DNA from: Nocardia arizonensis
Lineage (GTDB): Bacteria; Actinomycetota; Actinomycetes; Mycobacteriales; Mycobacteriaceae
NCBI RefSeq assembly: GCF_001310275.1
Contig: NZ_LGYZ01000068.1
Location: forward strand, 1-64,000
Length of the DNA: 64,000 nucleotides
Reading direction: 5' to 3'
In this document: piece by piece, positions 15,951 to 30,241 of the stretch
Numbering within the stretch: the stretch's first letter is position 1
How the letters are laid out: each line of letters starts with the position of its first letter
Notes under the pieces: generated by a model
The model's database searches: none
The model's input: the letters and a program-made list of their open reading frames with translations, nothing else
Told to the model about the DNA's origin: nothing
Program-made: the position numbers and the translations under genes

Positions 15951-18674
15951 ATGGTCAGGGACAGCGGCGGTCGGTCGCCGACCGACACGCGGGCGCTGCT
16001 GCTGAAGTCGGGCGAGCGCGACAGGCCCCGTCACATGCTCGGGCTCGCCATCGAGGTTCTTCGGTCACGCGACCTGGAAGTATCGATACGCCCGGCGGAT
16101 ATCGAGGATTTGATCGATGCGGCACGCCCAGTCGGTCCGCTGGTGGTCTACGTCGTCGGTGAGATCACCGGGGCGCGTGGGGGATTGCACCTCATCAGTT
16201 CCCGAGGCGAGTTGTCGGTTCAGGATGTATTCGCGGCGCTGGAAAGCGGACGGGCCGGACCCGTCGTGCTGTTGATGGACTGTGTGGTAGCCGGCGGTGA
16301 GAAGCCTGACGATGTCGCCGCGGAAATCGGATATCTGGCCCGCTCGTCCACCGAGATCACGACTTTCGCGGTGGTGTCGCAGCGGGGCGGGCTACTGCCC
16401 TCGGTATTGCATCGGTCGGCGACGCTCGTCGAGGCTGCCCGGAATCTCGAACTCGCGCGACGACCGTGGTCTGCGGCCACGGTGGTGGCGATCGGGGCTC
16501 GAACGGCCGAGTTCGACTTCCTCGCGTCGCACCGGCCCCGGCCGGATGAATCAGACAGTGGTGGGTATCGGAAGCTGCCGCGACCGCGCGGGCGCCCGAG
16601 AGCCACTCGGCCGAATACGCCGACAGTGGACGGAGGGCCACGGCCGGAGGCCGGAGGGGTCCCGCAACGGGAGCCGGCGGCAGGACCGCCGCGGTGGGGC
16701 GGTGAGCCGGAAAGTCCATCGCAGCGGATGCCGGACGGTTCCGATCACCGGAACCCGGTGACGGAACGGATTCACCATCTGGCGCGACACGGATCGAGAG
16801 AGAGTCGATCTACCAACGGCGGTACTTCCACGACCGATTGGAACTCGAGAGTCGATCCGAGACTTGCCGAGGTATCGGGTTCGGGCGTGCGGAGCGTCAA
16901 CACCATGATCACGGCCGCCGACTCCGGGCAGACGATTCCGAGCGGGTCCGCGTTGCGCCCGGCCACCGCCTATTCGCTGGCCGTCAATATCGGTCCGCAC
17001 CATCCGGCGAGTCTGTTGCCCGAACCGGATGGGCGGTGGCCACGGGAACTGCTGCCCGAGCGGGCGTCGAGACTGCGTGTGTTGCTCGACATGGAGGGCG
17101 GTGGCGGGCCGACGGTGCGAGAGCTGACGGTGCGCGATCCCGCGCCGATGTGGGGTTGTGATTGTGCCGGTCCTGTCCATGGCCCCCACTGCGACCGTGC
17201 GAGTTGGGCACGGTTTCCATTGCGGACCCCTGATGTCGACGGTGTCGAGTGGACGGGTGTCCTGGCCGTGTATTTCGAGGCGGTGGCAGTGCACGTCCAG
17301 GAATTGACGTTGCCGATCACGCGCCTGTCCTCGAATTCGACAGCGGGTGGTGTTCGAGCGCGGCTGATGTACCGACTCACCTCGAGATTCGACGATATCG
17401 GCCCACTGTCGGATCGGGTGGCCAGCGTGTTCGTGCCCGGCGGCAGCGGCAGGGCCATCGTCAACGCCCTGCCGTTCGTCGACAACCCCGTCTCCATCAA
17501 TCTCAACGCCGCCGACAATGCCGCGCGGGCCGCCCGTCAACTGCTCTACGACCAGCACCTGACCGACACACCGCGAGGTCCACGCGCCAATGCTGATGCC
17601 ACCTACAGCAAGTCGGCCGCGCAGTTCGAGTCGGATCTCGCCGGTCTGGCGCGGTTCGGATGGACCATGTACAACCGTCTGTTCGCCGATAACGTCGTGT
17701 TCGACACGATGGCCGCTCTGGTGCGCCACGAAGCCAGAGCGCGGGGGCATCCGCCGGTGCTCAACATCGCTGAGGCCGTCGCCACGGACCTCGACGCGGC
17801 ACGGCTGTCGATCCCGTGGGCACTGGTCTACGACATGCCGATGCCGCAAGACCCGAATACGCCCTACCGGGTGTGTCCTTCGGTGGATCGATTCGGCCCC
17901 GGCGGACGCGCCGACGGTATCCCCGCGTATTGTCCTGAACCCGACCACAGCGGGAATACGCTGTGTCCGTTCGGGTTCTGGGGGCTGTCGAGTGTGCTCG
18001 AACAGCCACCGCGTGTGGACAACATGGTGCGGCACGTCCATTTCGGACCCGAACCTCCCGCGGCCGCGGTTGTGGTGGACCGCAACCTCGATGCCGCGTT
18101 GACCGCCGCACATCTGGCCGAGCTGCGCGGACTGTTCGCCTCGGACTCGATTGTCGTCGATGTCGTCCGCGACGGTTCCCAACTGGCTGCCGCACTGGCG
18201 GGAGACTGGATGGATCTGGCCTACCTCTATTGTCACGGCGGCTACCTGAAACACGCCACCGGGCAGAGACCGGCCGCCGGATTGTGCTTCGGCGACACCG
18301 TGATCTGCGAGGAGGACATCGCCGGTTGGCGCCTGCCCGGCGGACCCTGGCCGTATCCACATTGGGCGATCCGTAAGCCGCTCGTGGTGCTCAACGGCTG
18401 CCACACCGCCGAATTCACCACCTCCTCGCTGTCGAACCTGGTCAACGCGTTTGTCAACCGTGCAGGGGCGGCCGCGGTGGTCGGTACCGAGATCGCTGTC
18501 GAGCAGGGCGCGGCGGGGTGGGCGACTCGACAACTGCTCGGCCTGGTATTGAAGAACGATTCAACTGTAGGACAGGCCATTCGGACGCTGCGGTGGCAGC
18601 TGATCGGTCGCGGAAACACCCTCGGTCTCGCCTACACCCTCTACGGCGTCGCCGACCTACGGTTGCGCCCCTGA
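15951..18674 (+). CDS. CHAT-domain (caspase-like) protease with N-terminal caspase-like pseudodomain
   Basis: A 907-residue multidomain protein. The C-terminal CHAT domain (about 640-907) has both catalytic signatures: LAYLYCHGGYL with His762 and PLVVLNGCHTAEF with Cys817. The N-terminal 190 residues resemble a second caspase-type fold (LVVYVVGEITG, then VVLLMDCVVAGG with Cys111) but lack the usual His, so it is probably inactive. A Pro/Arg-rich linker follows, then a C-x-C...H..HC cluster (Cys403, Cys405, His410, His413, Cys414) that could bind metal. CHAT proteases act in bacterial immunity and cell death, cleaving a partner. I chose the ATG at 15951 for its GGGAGGGGAGG site. The next gene, a small membrane protein, starts 17 bases later and is the obvious candidate partner. 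Confidence 0.85.
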   Translation: MVRDSGGRSPTDTRALLLKSGERDRPRHMLGLAIEVLRSRDLEVSIRPADIEDLIDAARPVGPLVVYVVGEITGARGGLHLISSRGELSVQDVFAALESGRAGPVVLLMDCVVAGGEKPDDVAAEIGYLARSSTEITTFAVVSQRGGLLPSVLHRSATLVEAARNLELARRPWSAATVVAIGARTAEFDFLASHRPRPDESDSGGYRKLPRPRGRPRATRPNTPTVDGGPRPEAGGVPQREPAAGPPRWGGEPESPSQRMPDGSDHRNPVTERIHHLARHGSRESRSTNGGTSTTDWNSRVDPRLAEVSGSGVRSVNTMITAADSGQTIPSGSALRPATAYSLAVNIGPHHPASLLPEPDGRWPRELLPERASRLRVLLDMEGGGGPTVRELTVRDPAPMWGCDCAGPVHGPHCDRASWARFPLRTPDVDGVEWTGVLAVYFEAVAVHVQELTLPITRLSSNSTAGGVRARLMYRLTSRFDDIGPLSDRVASVFVPGGSGRAIVNALPFVDNPVSINLNAADNAARAARQLLYDQHLTDTPRGPRANADATYSKSAAQFESDLAGLARFGWTMYNRLFADNVVFDTMAALVRHEARARGHPPVLNIAEAVATDLDAARLSIPWALVYDMPMPQDPNTPYRVCPSVDRFGPGGRADGIPAYCPEPDHSGNTLCPFGFWGLSSVLEQPPRVDNMVRHVHFGPEPPAAAVVVDRNLDAALTAAHLAELRGLFASDSIVVDVVRDGSQLAAALAGDWMDLAYLYCHGGYLKHATGQRPAAGLCFGDTVICEEDIAGWRLPGGPWPYPHWAIRKPLVVLNGCHTAEFTTSSLSNLVNAFVNRAGAAAVVGTEIAVEQGAAGWATRQLLGLVLKNDSTVGQAIRTLRWQLIGRGNTLGLAYTLYGVADLRLRP

Positions 18675-18691
18675 TTCCCTTGGAGTGCTCA

Positions 18692-19027
18692 ATGAAATTC
18701 GCTGAGATCGGCGCCGTCGTGTTCGGCGTCATCGTAGGCGCGATCACCTATCGGACCCTGGTCCGCACCGCGGACAAGACCGCGATCGGAGACCTCACCA
18801 GTGTGCTCGCCGCGATCGGCGGCGGAGTCGTCACCGGCCATTACGGCGACGCCAACGCATTCGCCTGGTACGCCATCGGACTCGCTGTCGGCATCCTCGC
18901 CTACTTCGTGGCGTACTGGCGGTTCAACGGGACATCCGCGATCGCCGCCGTCATGTTCCAACGGACCGTCACGACAAGCGGCGACAGGACATCGCGCGAC
19001 GATCCGTCGGCGGGCCCGCAGGCATAG
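18692..19027 (+). CDS. Small membrane protein coupled to the CHAT protease
   Basis: A 111-residue protein with three hydrophobic segments at about 5-22, 34-50 and 57-76, and a polar, charged C-terminal tail of about 30 residues. I do not recognise the family. It starts 17 bases after the CHAT protease stop, behind a TTGGAG site, so the two are co-transcribed. By analogy with protease-activated pore formers it could be a membrane effector or an anchor for the protease, but nothing in the sequence proves pore formation. A longer upstream frame exists but only shadows the protease gene. Confidence 0.8.
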   Translation: MKFAEIGAVVFGVIVGAITYRTLVRTADKTAIGDLTSVLAAIGGGVVTGHYGDANAFAWYAIGLAVGILAYFVAYWRFNGTSAIAAVMFQRTVTTSGDRTSRDDPSAGPQA

Positions 19028-19167
19028 GTCGACGGTGCCGGCCGTGGACGAAAGCGGCTACCGACGGCAGATCCCCTCCATTCCTGCCGTTCGGAAAGCC
19101 TGGCTCCAACGCTAGGACCGACCGCCGCGCCATTTCCACCTTTTTCCTGCCTGTTCGCGGTCGTTTT

Positions 19168-19206
19168 CCGCCACCGGCGCGCCGGCTTCGCGGGCGCGCG
19201 TGGCGG
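19168..19206 (+). terminator. Imperfect GC-rich hairpin after the CHAT/membrane protein pair
   Basis: CCGCCAC at 19168-19174 pairs with GTGGCGG at 19200-19206, with further GC-rich pairing inside (GGCGCGCC against GGGCGCGC). It sits about 140 bases downstream of the membrane protein gene and before the GlnX-type operon, so it can end the CHAT transcript. The stem is not perfect. The rest of the 19028-19368 interval holds no gene that I can support. Confidence 0.5.
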
Positions 19207-19368
19207 TCTCCACGCGGTGCCGTCGCGGATTTCGGCTCGGCGACGGCGCGCGGTGATCCCGGATGTCGAGTTCGCGCGCCGCACACCGGATACGAAGACG
19301 CGCACGCCGAAACCTCCTCCCGTACTATCGCGTGCGGAGAGTCCGCGGGGATATCGAAGGGGGACGAT

Positions 19369-20640
19369 GTGGGATCTCGCCTACCGGCGACCGTGCGCGA
19401 CGCGGCCGCGTGGTTGCGGCGCTTCGCGGTCACCACGCCGGGGTTGCTGGTCTCGGTCGCTGTGGTCTCGGTGGTGCTGTGCCTGCTGGCGGGGTTCGTC
19501 GGCGCGAATCAACTCGACGCCAAGGTATCCCGGCACGAGCGGGTGCTCGCCCACACCGAACCGGTGGCGTTCGCGGCACAGCGTCTCTACGTCGCCCTGT
19601 CGAGCGCCGACGCGGCCGCGGCCGAGGCGTTCCTGTCCGGCGGTATCGAGACCTCCGAGGTGCGCGAGCGCTATCAGCGGGCGCTCGCCGACGCCGCGGC
19701 CGCGCTGGCCGACGCCACCGCGGGCGCCTCGGACGACCGCACCCGGCAGATCGTCGCCCGCATCGCCGCCGAACTGCCCGCCTACACCGGACTGGTGGAG
19801 ACCGCGCGGGCCAACAACCGGCTCGGCTATCCGGTCGGCTCGGCCTATCTGCGCGAAGCCTCCGGGCTCATGCAGGATTCGCTGTTGAAGAACGCCGAAC
19901 AGCTCAGTTCGGATCGCTTCGCCGCGCTGCGCTCCGATCAACGTGACATCGAGGCGACGCCGGGAACCACGGTCGTGCTGTTGCTGCTGGTCCTGCTCGC
20001 GTGCGGGGCGGGTTCGTATCTGCTGGTGCGGCGCACGAATCGGTGGGTGAATCCGGGGGTCGCGGGCGCGGCGGGCGCGACGGTGGCGGCGCTGCTGTGG
20101 GCGCTGGCCTCGACCGCGGTCGCCGGGACCACGCTCGACAACGGTGCATCCGGGGCGAGCGAACGATTCGAATCCCTGGCCGAGGCGCGGATCCTGGCCC
20201 AGCAGGCGCGCACCGACGAGACACTGCAACTCATCGTGCGCGGCGACATCGCCCAGGGCGAGCAGAGCTACACCGATCACACCGGCCGGTTGCGCAGCGA
20301 GGTGATCGCGGTACTCGGCGCGGATTCCAGGGCCCGCGAGAGCGTGGACACCTGGACCGACGGCCATCTCGTCCAGGTGCGGGCATATCAGGCCGCCGAC
20401 TACAACGCCGCGCTGCGGCAGGCGATCGGCACCGAACCGCAGAGTTCGGCGCTGCGTTTCGCCGCCGTGGACAACACCCTCGGCGAGGACCTTGTCCGCG
20501 TGCGCGCCGAACTGCGCGGCGACGTCGACGACGCCGGTGACGCGCTGAGCTGGAGTCCCGTCGTGATGTTGCTGCTCATGCTCGGCGCGGCCGGGGCGAT
20601 CGTGGTGGGGCTGTGGCCGCGGCTGAAGGAGTTTCTGTGA
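19369..20640 (+). CDS. GlnX-like transmembrane sensor protein
   Basis: A 423-residue membrane protein with four hydrophobic segments: one near residues 23-45, two in the centre (about 203-221 and 230-258) and one near 396-415, separating two mainly helical extracytoplasmic loops. This layout and the position before GlnH and PknG match GlnX of mycobacteria, which relays extracellular Asp/Glu sensing by GlnH to the kinase PknG. I chose the GTG at 19369, which lies behind AAGGGGG. Its stop overlaps the glnH start (GTGA). Sequence conservation with GlnX is judged from topology and context, so the role is inferred by synteny. Confidence 0.8.
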   Translation: MGSRLPATVRDAAAWLRRFAVTTPGLLVSVAVVSVVLCLLAGFVGANQLDAKVSRHERVLAHTEPVAFAAQRLYVALSSADAAAAEAFLSGGIETSEVRERYQRALADAAAALADATAGASDDRTRQIVARIAAELPAYTGLVETARANNRLGYPVGSAYLREASGLMQDSLLKNAEQLSSDRFAALRSDQRDIEATPGTTVVLLLLVLLACGAGSYLLVRRTNRWVNPGVAGAAGATVAALLWALASTAVAGTTLDNGASGASERFESLAEARILAQQARTDETLQLIVRGDIAQGEQSYTDHTGRLRSEVIAVLGADSRARESVDTWTDGHLVQVRAYQAADYNAALRQAIGTEPQSSALRFAAVDNTLGEDLVRVRAELRGDVDDAGDALSWSPVVMLLLMLGAAGAIVVGLWPRLKEFL

Positions 20641-21620
20641 AGCGCGCAGTGATCGAGCACAGGGCGATAAGGCTGGTGGCGGCCGCGATCTGTCTACTCG
20701 CGGCAGCCGGGTGCGGTGCGCGGGTGGCGACGCCGGAGCCGCTGTCGCTGTCCGCGGTCGACCCGACACCGCACGAGTTCGCCCCGATCACGATGGCCCC
20801 GCAATCGGAGCAGGACTGCTCGGCCGAAGCCAGTCTGCGTCCGGGCGCACTGCCGAGCCCCGCCGCGATGCCCGCGGGAACGCCGATGGCCGAGATCGTC
20901 GCGCGGGGCCGCGTGCGGATCGGCGTGGACCAGAACACCTATCTGTTCGGGTTCCGCGATCCCACCACCGGCCGGCTCGAGGGTTTCGACATCGACATCG
21001 CGCGCGAGATCGCCCGCGCACTGTTCGGCGACCCCGATCGCGTCGAATTGCGCTCGGTGACCGCCGCGGAACGGACCACCGCGCTGAAGGAACACACCGT
21101 CGACCTGGTGGTGCGCACCTTCTCCGCGACCTGTCAGCGCCGCCAGGACGTCGACTTCTCCGCCGTCTACTACCGTGCGGCCCAACGCATTCTGGTGCCG
21201 ACCGGTTCGTCGATCCGCTCGACGGACGACCTGCGCGGCAAACGCGTGTGCGTGGCCAACGGCACCACCTCGGCGGGTCCGCTGTTCGCGCTGCCGACGC
21301 GGGTCACGGTGCTGGGCGTGACGAACTGGACCGACTGCCTGGCCGCGCTCCAGCAGGGCCACGTGGACGCCGTCAGCGGCGACGACCCGATTCTGTACGG
21401 GCTGGTGGCCCAGGACCGCAACCTGTCGGTGGTGGGCGATCCCATCGGCGACGGCGCGTACGCCGTCGGCATCGCCAAGGGCAACGCGGATCTGGTCCGC
21501 TTCGTCAACGCCGTGCTGGAACGCATACGCTCCGACGGCACCTGGCAACGCATCTACGAACAGCGACTCAGCGTGCTCGGCCCGACCCCGACCCCGCCGA
21601 CCCCGAAGTACAGCGATTGA
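20637..21620 (+). CDS. glnH: GlnH-like amino-acid-binding lipoprotein
   Basis: A 327-residue extracellular solute-binding protein. The signal ends in the lipobox LAAAGC. The mature part has the family-3 binding-protein hallmarks: GRVRIGVDQNTYLFGFRDP, then LEGFDIDIAREIARALFGD, and the hinge-side segment DLRGKRVCVANGTTSAGP. In mycobacteria GlnH binds aspartate and glutamate and signals through GlnX to PknG rather than serving a transporter, and here too no permease or ATPase is present. It overlaps glnX by four bases, using the GTG at 20637. The amino-acid ligand is inferred from the family. Confidence 0.9.
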   Translation: MKRAVIEHRAIRLVAAAICLLAAAGCGARVATPEPLSLSAVDPTPHEFAPITMAPQSEQDCSAEASLRPGALPSPAAMPAGTPMAEIVARGRVRIGVDQNTYLFGFRDPTTGRLEGFDIDIAREIARALFGDPDRVELRSVTAAERTTALKEHTVDLVVRTFSATCQRRQDVDFSAVYYRAAQRILVPTGSSIRSTDDLRGKRVCVANGTTSAGPLFALPTRVTVLGVTNWTDCLAALQQGHVDAVSGDDPILYGLVAQDRNLSVVGDPIGDGAYAVGIAKGNADLVRFVNAVLERIRSDGTWQRIYEQRLSVLGPTPTPPTPKYSD

Positions 21621-21654
21621 GCGCGCCCGTGCAGCCGGCGACGCGTGCGGTCGG

Positions 21655-26451
<4,797 letters not shown>

Positions 26452-26455
<4 letters not shown>

Positions 26456-27732
26456 GTTCCGTTGCCGACAAAGGTGTTTCGGTCGCCGTCGACCAGAACG
26501 AATATCTGGCCGAGGGCGCGGGCACCGTCGACGCCGTGATCACCGTCGCCCCCGGCGCCGCGTTCGTCGCGGCCGAACAACCGCCGGAGCGGGTGGAGAT
26601 CCTCATCATCGACTGCTCCGGGTCGATGGGCACCGGCCGGAAATTCGACGGCGCGCGCAATGCCACCCTGGCCGCACTGGACGTGCTGCCCGACGGCACC
26701 CGTTTCGCCATCGTCGCCGGGACGTCGCTGGCGAAACTGATCTACCCGACCGACGTGCCGTCGGTTCCGGCGAATCCCGCCACCCGCGCGCAGGCGCGCC
26801 GCCATCTCGACGCGCTGCGCCCCACCGGCGGCACCGCGATGGGCACCTGGCTGGGGTTGGCGCGGCAGCTCTCGCGCAAACACGACGGCGCGATGGTGCA
26901 TGCCATCCTGCTCACCGACGGCAAGAACGAACACGAGCAGCCCGAGACGCTGGCCGCGGAGATCGCTCGATCCGAGGGCGCGTTCACCTGCGACTGCCGT
27001 GGCGTCGGCACCGACTGGCGGGTCGAGGAACTGCGCTCGATCGCCTCGGCGCTGCACGGCAGCGTCGACATCGTCGCCGATCCCGACCGCTTGGCCGAGG
27101 ATTTCGCCGCTATGGCGCAGTCATCGATGGCCAAGGCGATCCCGGAGCTGACCTTGCGGGTGTGGACGCCGGCGGGCGCGAGCGTGCGGTTCGTCAAACA
27201 GGTGGCGCCCGCCATCGAGGATCTGACCGGCCGCCGCCGCGAGACCGGCGCGCAGGTCGGGGAGTATCCGCTGGGCGCGTGGGGCGACGAGGAACGCGAC
27301 TATCACCTCCAGGTGCAGCTGGAACCGGCCGCGCCGGGACGGGAGAAGCTGGCCGCGCGGGTGAGTGTGGTCGCGGCAGGCGAGGTCGTCGGGCAGGGGC
27401 TGGTGCGCGCGCTGTGGACCACCGAGACCGGGCTGTCGGCACGGATCAGTCGCCGGGTCGCGCACTACACCGGGCAGGCGGAACTGGCGCAGGCGGTGCA
27501 GGACGGGCTGGCCGCCCGCGATGCCGGTGACGTGGAAACGGCCACCGCGAAATTGCGGCGCGCGGTGGAACTGGCGGCGGAGTCGGGCAACGAGGGCACC
27601 GCGAAGCTGTTGCGCGGCGTGGTGGAGGTCGACGAACGGGACGGAACGGTGCGGTTGCGCAAGTCGGTGGCCGCCGCGGACGCCATGGCCCTGGACGCGC
27701 GCTCGACCAAGACGAAACGGGTTCGGAGCTGA
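26452..27732 (+). CDS. von Willebrand factor A domain protein
   Basis: A 426-residue cytosolic protein. The vWA domain (about 45-240) has a complete MIDAS: DCSGSMG with Asp54, Ser56 and Ser58, the conserved Thr in PTGGTAMGTWLG, and the second Asp in LLTDGKNEHEQPE. The C-terminal part is beta-rich then helical, without a known motif. vWA proteins assemble complexes through metal-dependent contacts. It overlaps the phosphatase gene by four bases and lies three bases from the FHA gene, so it likely scaffolds or is a target in this kinase pathway; this is inference. Confidence 0.92.
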
Positions 27733-27735
27733 GAC

Positions 27736-28392
27736 ATGCTGGTATGCCCGGACGGACACCGGTCGCTGTCGACCGACTACTGCGATGTGTGCGGCTCGCC
27801 GTTGCGGCAGGCTGCCGCGTCGCCCGTGACGCCGCAGTCGCCGTGTCCGGCCTGCGGACAGCCGAGCGGCGGCCGGTTCTGCGAGGCGTGCGGCCACGAT
27901 TCGGCACTGGGCGCGGTCCAGCCGCGAAGTGCCGCGCACGCGACCCTCGTGACATCGGTTCCCGCCGCGACCCAGGCGCGCCATGTGATCTGGATCGCCG
28001 CCATCGCCGCCGACCGCGGCTACTACGACCGCGTCCTGGCCCGCGAAGGACCCGACGCCGACGGCGTCGAATTCCCGTCCTTCGTGCCCGAGCGCCGGAT
28101 CGTGTTGCGCGGCAACGAGATCCTGATCGGCAAACGCAGTGTCTCCCAGGGCGTGCACCCGGATATCGATCTGGGTCTCGCCCCCGCCGACGCGGGCGTC
28201 TCGCGCTCCCATGCCATGTTGCGGTTGACCGCGACCGAACTCACGATCACCGATCTCGGATCGACCAACGGCACCAGCCTCAACGGCGGCGACGACCTCA
28301 TCCCGGCGCACACCGCCGTTCGCCTGCGCAGCGGCGACCGCATCCACCTGGGCGCCTGGACCACCATCACCCTGTCCACCGAACCGGGGTGA
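27736..28392 (+). CDS. FHA-domain protein with N-terminal zinc ribbons
   Basis: A 218-residue protein. Residues 1-50 contain two cysteine sets (CPDGHRSLSTDYCDVCG and CPACGQPSGGRFCEACG) that fit zinc ribbons. Residues about 115-215 form a forkhead-associated domain with IGKRS, SRSHAML and TDLGSTNGTSLNG, the phosphothreonine-binding signature. It lacks the short N-terminal TPR-type phospho-tail of GarA/OdhI, but it is the last gene of the PknG operon and an obvious phospho-dependent reader of PknG output. The next gene is convergent and starts only 11 bases downstream, with no room for a separate terminator. Confidence 0.93.
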   Translation: MLVCPDGHRSLSTDYCDVCGSPLRQAAASPVTPQSPCPACGQPSGGRFCEACGHDSALGAVQPRSAAHATLVTSVPAATQARHVIWIAAIAADRGYYDRVLAREGPDADGVEFPSFVPERRIVLRGNEILIGKRSVSQGVHPDIDLGLAPADAGVSRSHAMLRLTATELTITDLGSTNGTSLNGGDDLIPAHTAVRLRSGDRIHLGAWTTITLSTEPG

Positions 28393-28403
28393 GGGCTCGG
28401 CGG

Positions 28404-29378
28404 TCAGCCCGCGTCGGCGAGCAGGGCGGCCTCGCGCGGCACGCGCTCGAGCTGACGTTCGCAGGCCGCGATCACCTCGGACGCGGTGATCGACAGCAGT
28501 CCGGGATCCGGCTCGGCGGCGTTCGTGTCACCGCAGCGCCCGGACCACAGCACCACGTGTACGCCGCGTTCGGGCGGCGGACCGGCGCGATCGGGGGCGA
28601 CCGGGCCGAAGATCAGCACCGAGCGGGTGCCGAAGGCGGTGGCCAGATGACCGACACCGGTGTCGCCGCCGATCAGCAGCACCGCACCCGCCACGGTGGC
28701 CGCCAACTGCTCCACGGTGAGTTCACCGGCCGCGACGCAGGACCGCGGCAGTCCGGCGGTGTCGGCGACATGGCGGGCGAGACCGACCTCGGTGGCGTAA
28801 CCGGTGATCAGCACGGGATGGCCGGATTCGGCGAGATGGGCGGCCACACGCGCGAACCGGTCGGCGGGCCACCGCCGCGCCGGGTGTGCGCCGGGGTGGA
28901 TGACGACGGCGCCGCGCTCGGCGAGCGCCCCCGCGGGCGGGCTGAGCGCGAAATCGGTGGGGTCGGCGGGGATTCCGGCCGATTCGAGCAGTCGGCACCA
29001 TCGCACGGTCTCGTGCGCGTGCACCGGCCAGATCGGGCCGCGTAGGCGCGGGAATTGCGGATGGCGGTAGCTGATCAGCTGTTCGGCGCCGGTGTCGAGC
29101 AGGTCGGCGATGCTGTCGGGACCCGCGCCGTGCAGGTTGATGGCGGACGTGGGCGGCGGCGCGTTCCAACGCAGATCGCCGATCATGGGTGTGGCGTGCA
29201 ATTCGTCCACACAGCCGGTCAGATCGACGATCGGCCGCAGACGGCCCGGCGCGGCCAGCACCAGGCGGTGATGCGGCCGGGCCGCGCGGACCGCGCGCAG
29301 GGCGGGCACCGCGGTGAGCAGTCCGCCGAGCCCGCGCGCCCGCAGCACCAGGGTGACCGCCGGGGCGCGCGCGGTCAT
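28404..29378 (-). CDS. Glycosyltransferase family 9 protein
   Basis: A 324-residue enzyme of the heptosyltransferase-like GT9 class. Features are RARGLGGLLTAVPALRAVRA at the N terminus, VVIHPGAHPARRWP at mid-length and LIGGDTGVGHLATAFG in the nucleotide-sugar site, followed by SVLIFGP. Such enzymes transfer a sugar to a lipid or polysaccharide acceptor at the cytoplasmic membrane. I chose the ATG at 29378 because it overlaps the upstream lipoprotein stop (ATGA) and because the residues before it read as that gene. The acceptor is unknown; envelope glycan is likely. Confidence 0.88.
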   Translation of the reverse strand: MTARAPAVTLVLRARGLGGLLTAVPALRAVRAARPHHRLVLAAPGRLRPIVDLTGCVDELHATPMIGDLRWNAPPPTSAINLHGAGPDSIADLLDTGAEQLISYRHPQFPRLRGPIWPVHAHETVRWCRLLESAGIPADPTDFALSPPAGALAERGAVVIHPGAHPARRWPADRFARVAAHLAESGHPVLITGYATEVGLARHVADTAGLPRSCVAAGELTVEQLAATVAGAVLLIGGDTGVGHLATAFGTRSVLIFGPVAPDRAGPPPERGVHVVLWSGRCGDTNAAEPDPGLLSITASEVIAACERQLERVPREAALLADAG

Positions 29379-29686
29379 CGTGGGATCACTATCCCGGTCA
29401 GGTCCGCGTCGCGGATGGGGGTGTCGGGGTTGGCCTGCGCCGAGCACATGACCTGGATCGCCGCCATGGACGCGTCCACGACCTGCGGACTCGGAGAATC
29501 GCCCGTGCGCCCGTCCTGTTCCAGGAATTTGGTGACGGTGACCCGCCGCTCGTCCTGGTCCTGGCCGAGGTAGTCGCTGCACTTGGTGTCGCCGCCCTGG
29601 TTCAGCGCTTTCTCGGCTTCCTCGCAGCCCGCGGTGAGAAGGGCCGCCACAGCCGCGGCGGCGAGGATCAACGTGCTCGGTTTCAT
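29375..29686 (-). CDS. Small secreted lipoprotein, possibly HdeA-like
   Basis: A 103-residue precursor with a lipoprotein signal: KPSTLILAAAAVAALLTAGC, lipidated Cys at about residue 21. The mature part is small and polar with two cysteines (KCSDYL and VMCSAQ) that could form a disulfide. Size, disulfide and composition resemble mycobacterial HdeA-type proteins, but I am not sure. It overlaps the GT9 gene by four bases and so shares its transcript. A terminator-free 170-base gap separates it from the next upstream gene. Confidence 0.75.
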   Translation of the reverse strand: MKPSTLILAAAAVAALLTAGCEEAEKALNQGGDTKCSDYLGQDQDERRVTVTKFLEQDGRTGDSPSPQVVDASMAAIQVMCSAQANPDTPIRDADLTGIVIPR

Positions 29687-29859
29687 CGAAAACTCCTGAT
29701 ACTGATAATGTTTCGGACGCGCGCGTCCGGGCCGTTGCCCGGTCTCGGCGCCCGCGACGCGGGACCGAGAGGATCGGCGGGGATCGGCTTCCGCTACCGC
29801 GACGCATACCCGGTCGCGGCCGCGGCAATCGCCCGACCGCGTATCGGCGCGAGACCTCC

Positions 29860-30144
29860 TCAGTGCCCGCGGTCGTCGAACAGGGTGTCGTCCTGCACCT
29901 TGCGCAGCCGCCGGTGCTCGGCCCACAGCAGAAGCCCGCCCCCGATCAGGCACACCGCGGCCACGATGCCGCCGATCACCGCCCAGCCCTCATAGCCGTA
30001 GCCTGCGGCGGTCAGTGTCGCGGCGACCGCGACGATGCCGAGGGCCGCGAGCACGATGCCCGGCCAGTTGCGGGTGTCCTCGATGGCCTCGCCCGCATGG
30101 GTGCGGGTCGTCCGGTTGTGGTCGGGAAAGTTCTCCTCGGTCAC
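29860..30144 (-). CDS. UsfY-like small membrane protein
   Basis: A 94-residue protein with a polar N terminus (TTRTHAGEAIEDTRNWPG) and two membrane helices at about 30-50 and 52-72, ending in a charged tail. The TTRxxAGE...WPG pattern and topology recall UsfY, the small protein encoded before rsbW and sigF in mycobacteria. An RsbW-like gene lies 2.7 kb away, but no sigF is present in the window. I chose the GTG at 30144, behind the GAGGGCAT region. The UsfY assignment rests on my memory of the family pattern. Confidence 0.6.
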   Translation of the reverse strand: MTEENFPDHNRTTRTHAGEAIEDTRNWPGIVLAALGIVAVAATLTAAGYGYEGWAVIGGIVAAVCLIGGGLLLWAEHRRLRKVQDDTLFDDRGH

Positions 30145-30241
30145 GATGCCCTCCTCGATTGCCTGCGGCTGTCCGATTCGCTCTGTCCGGCGCCATACCC
30201 GCGCTCGCGAACCGCAATCACCTCCGCACGCCACGGACACG

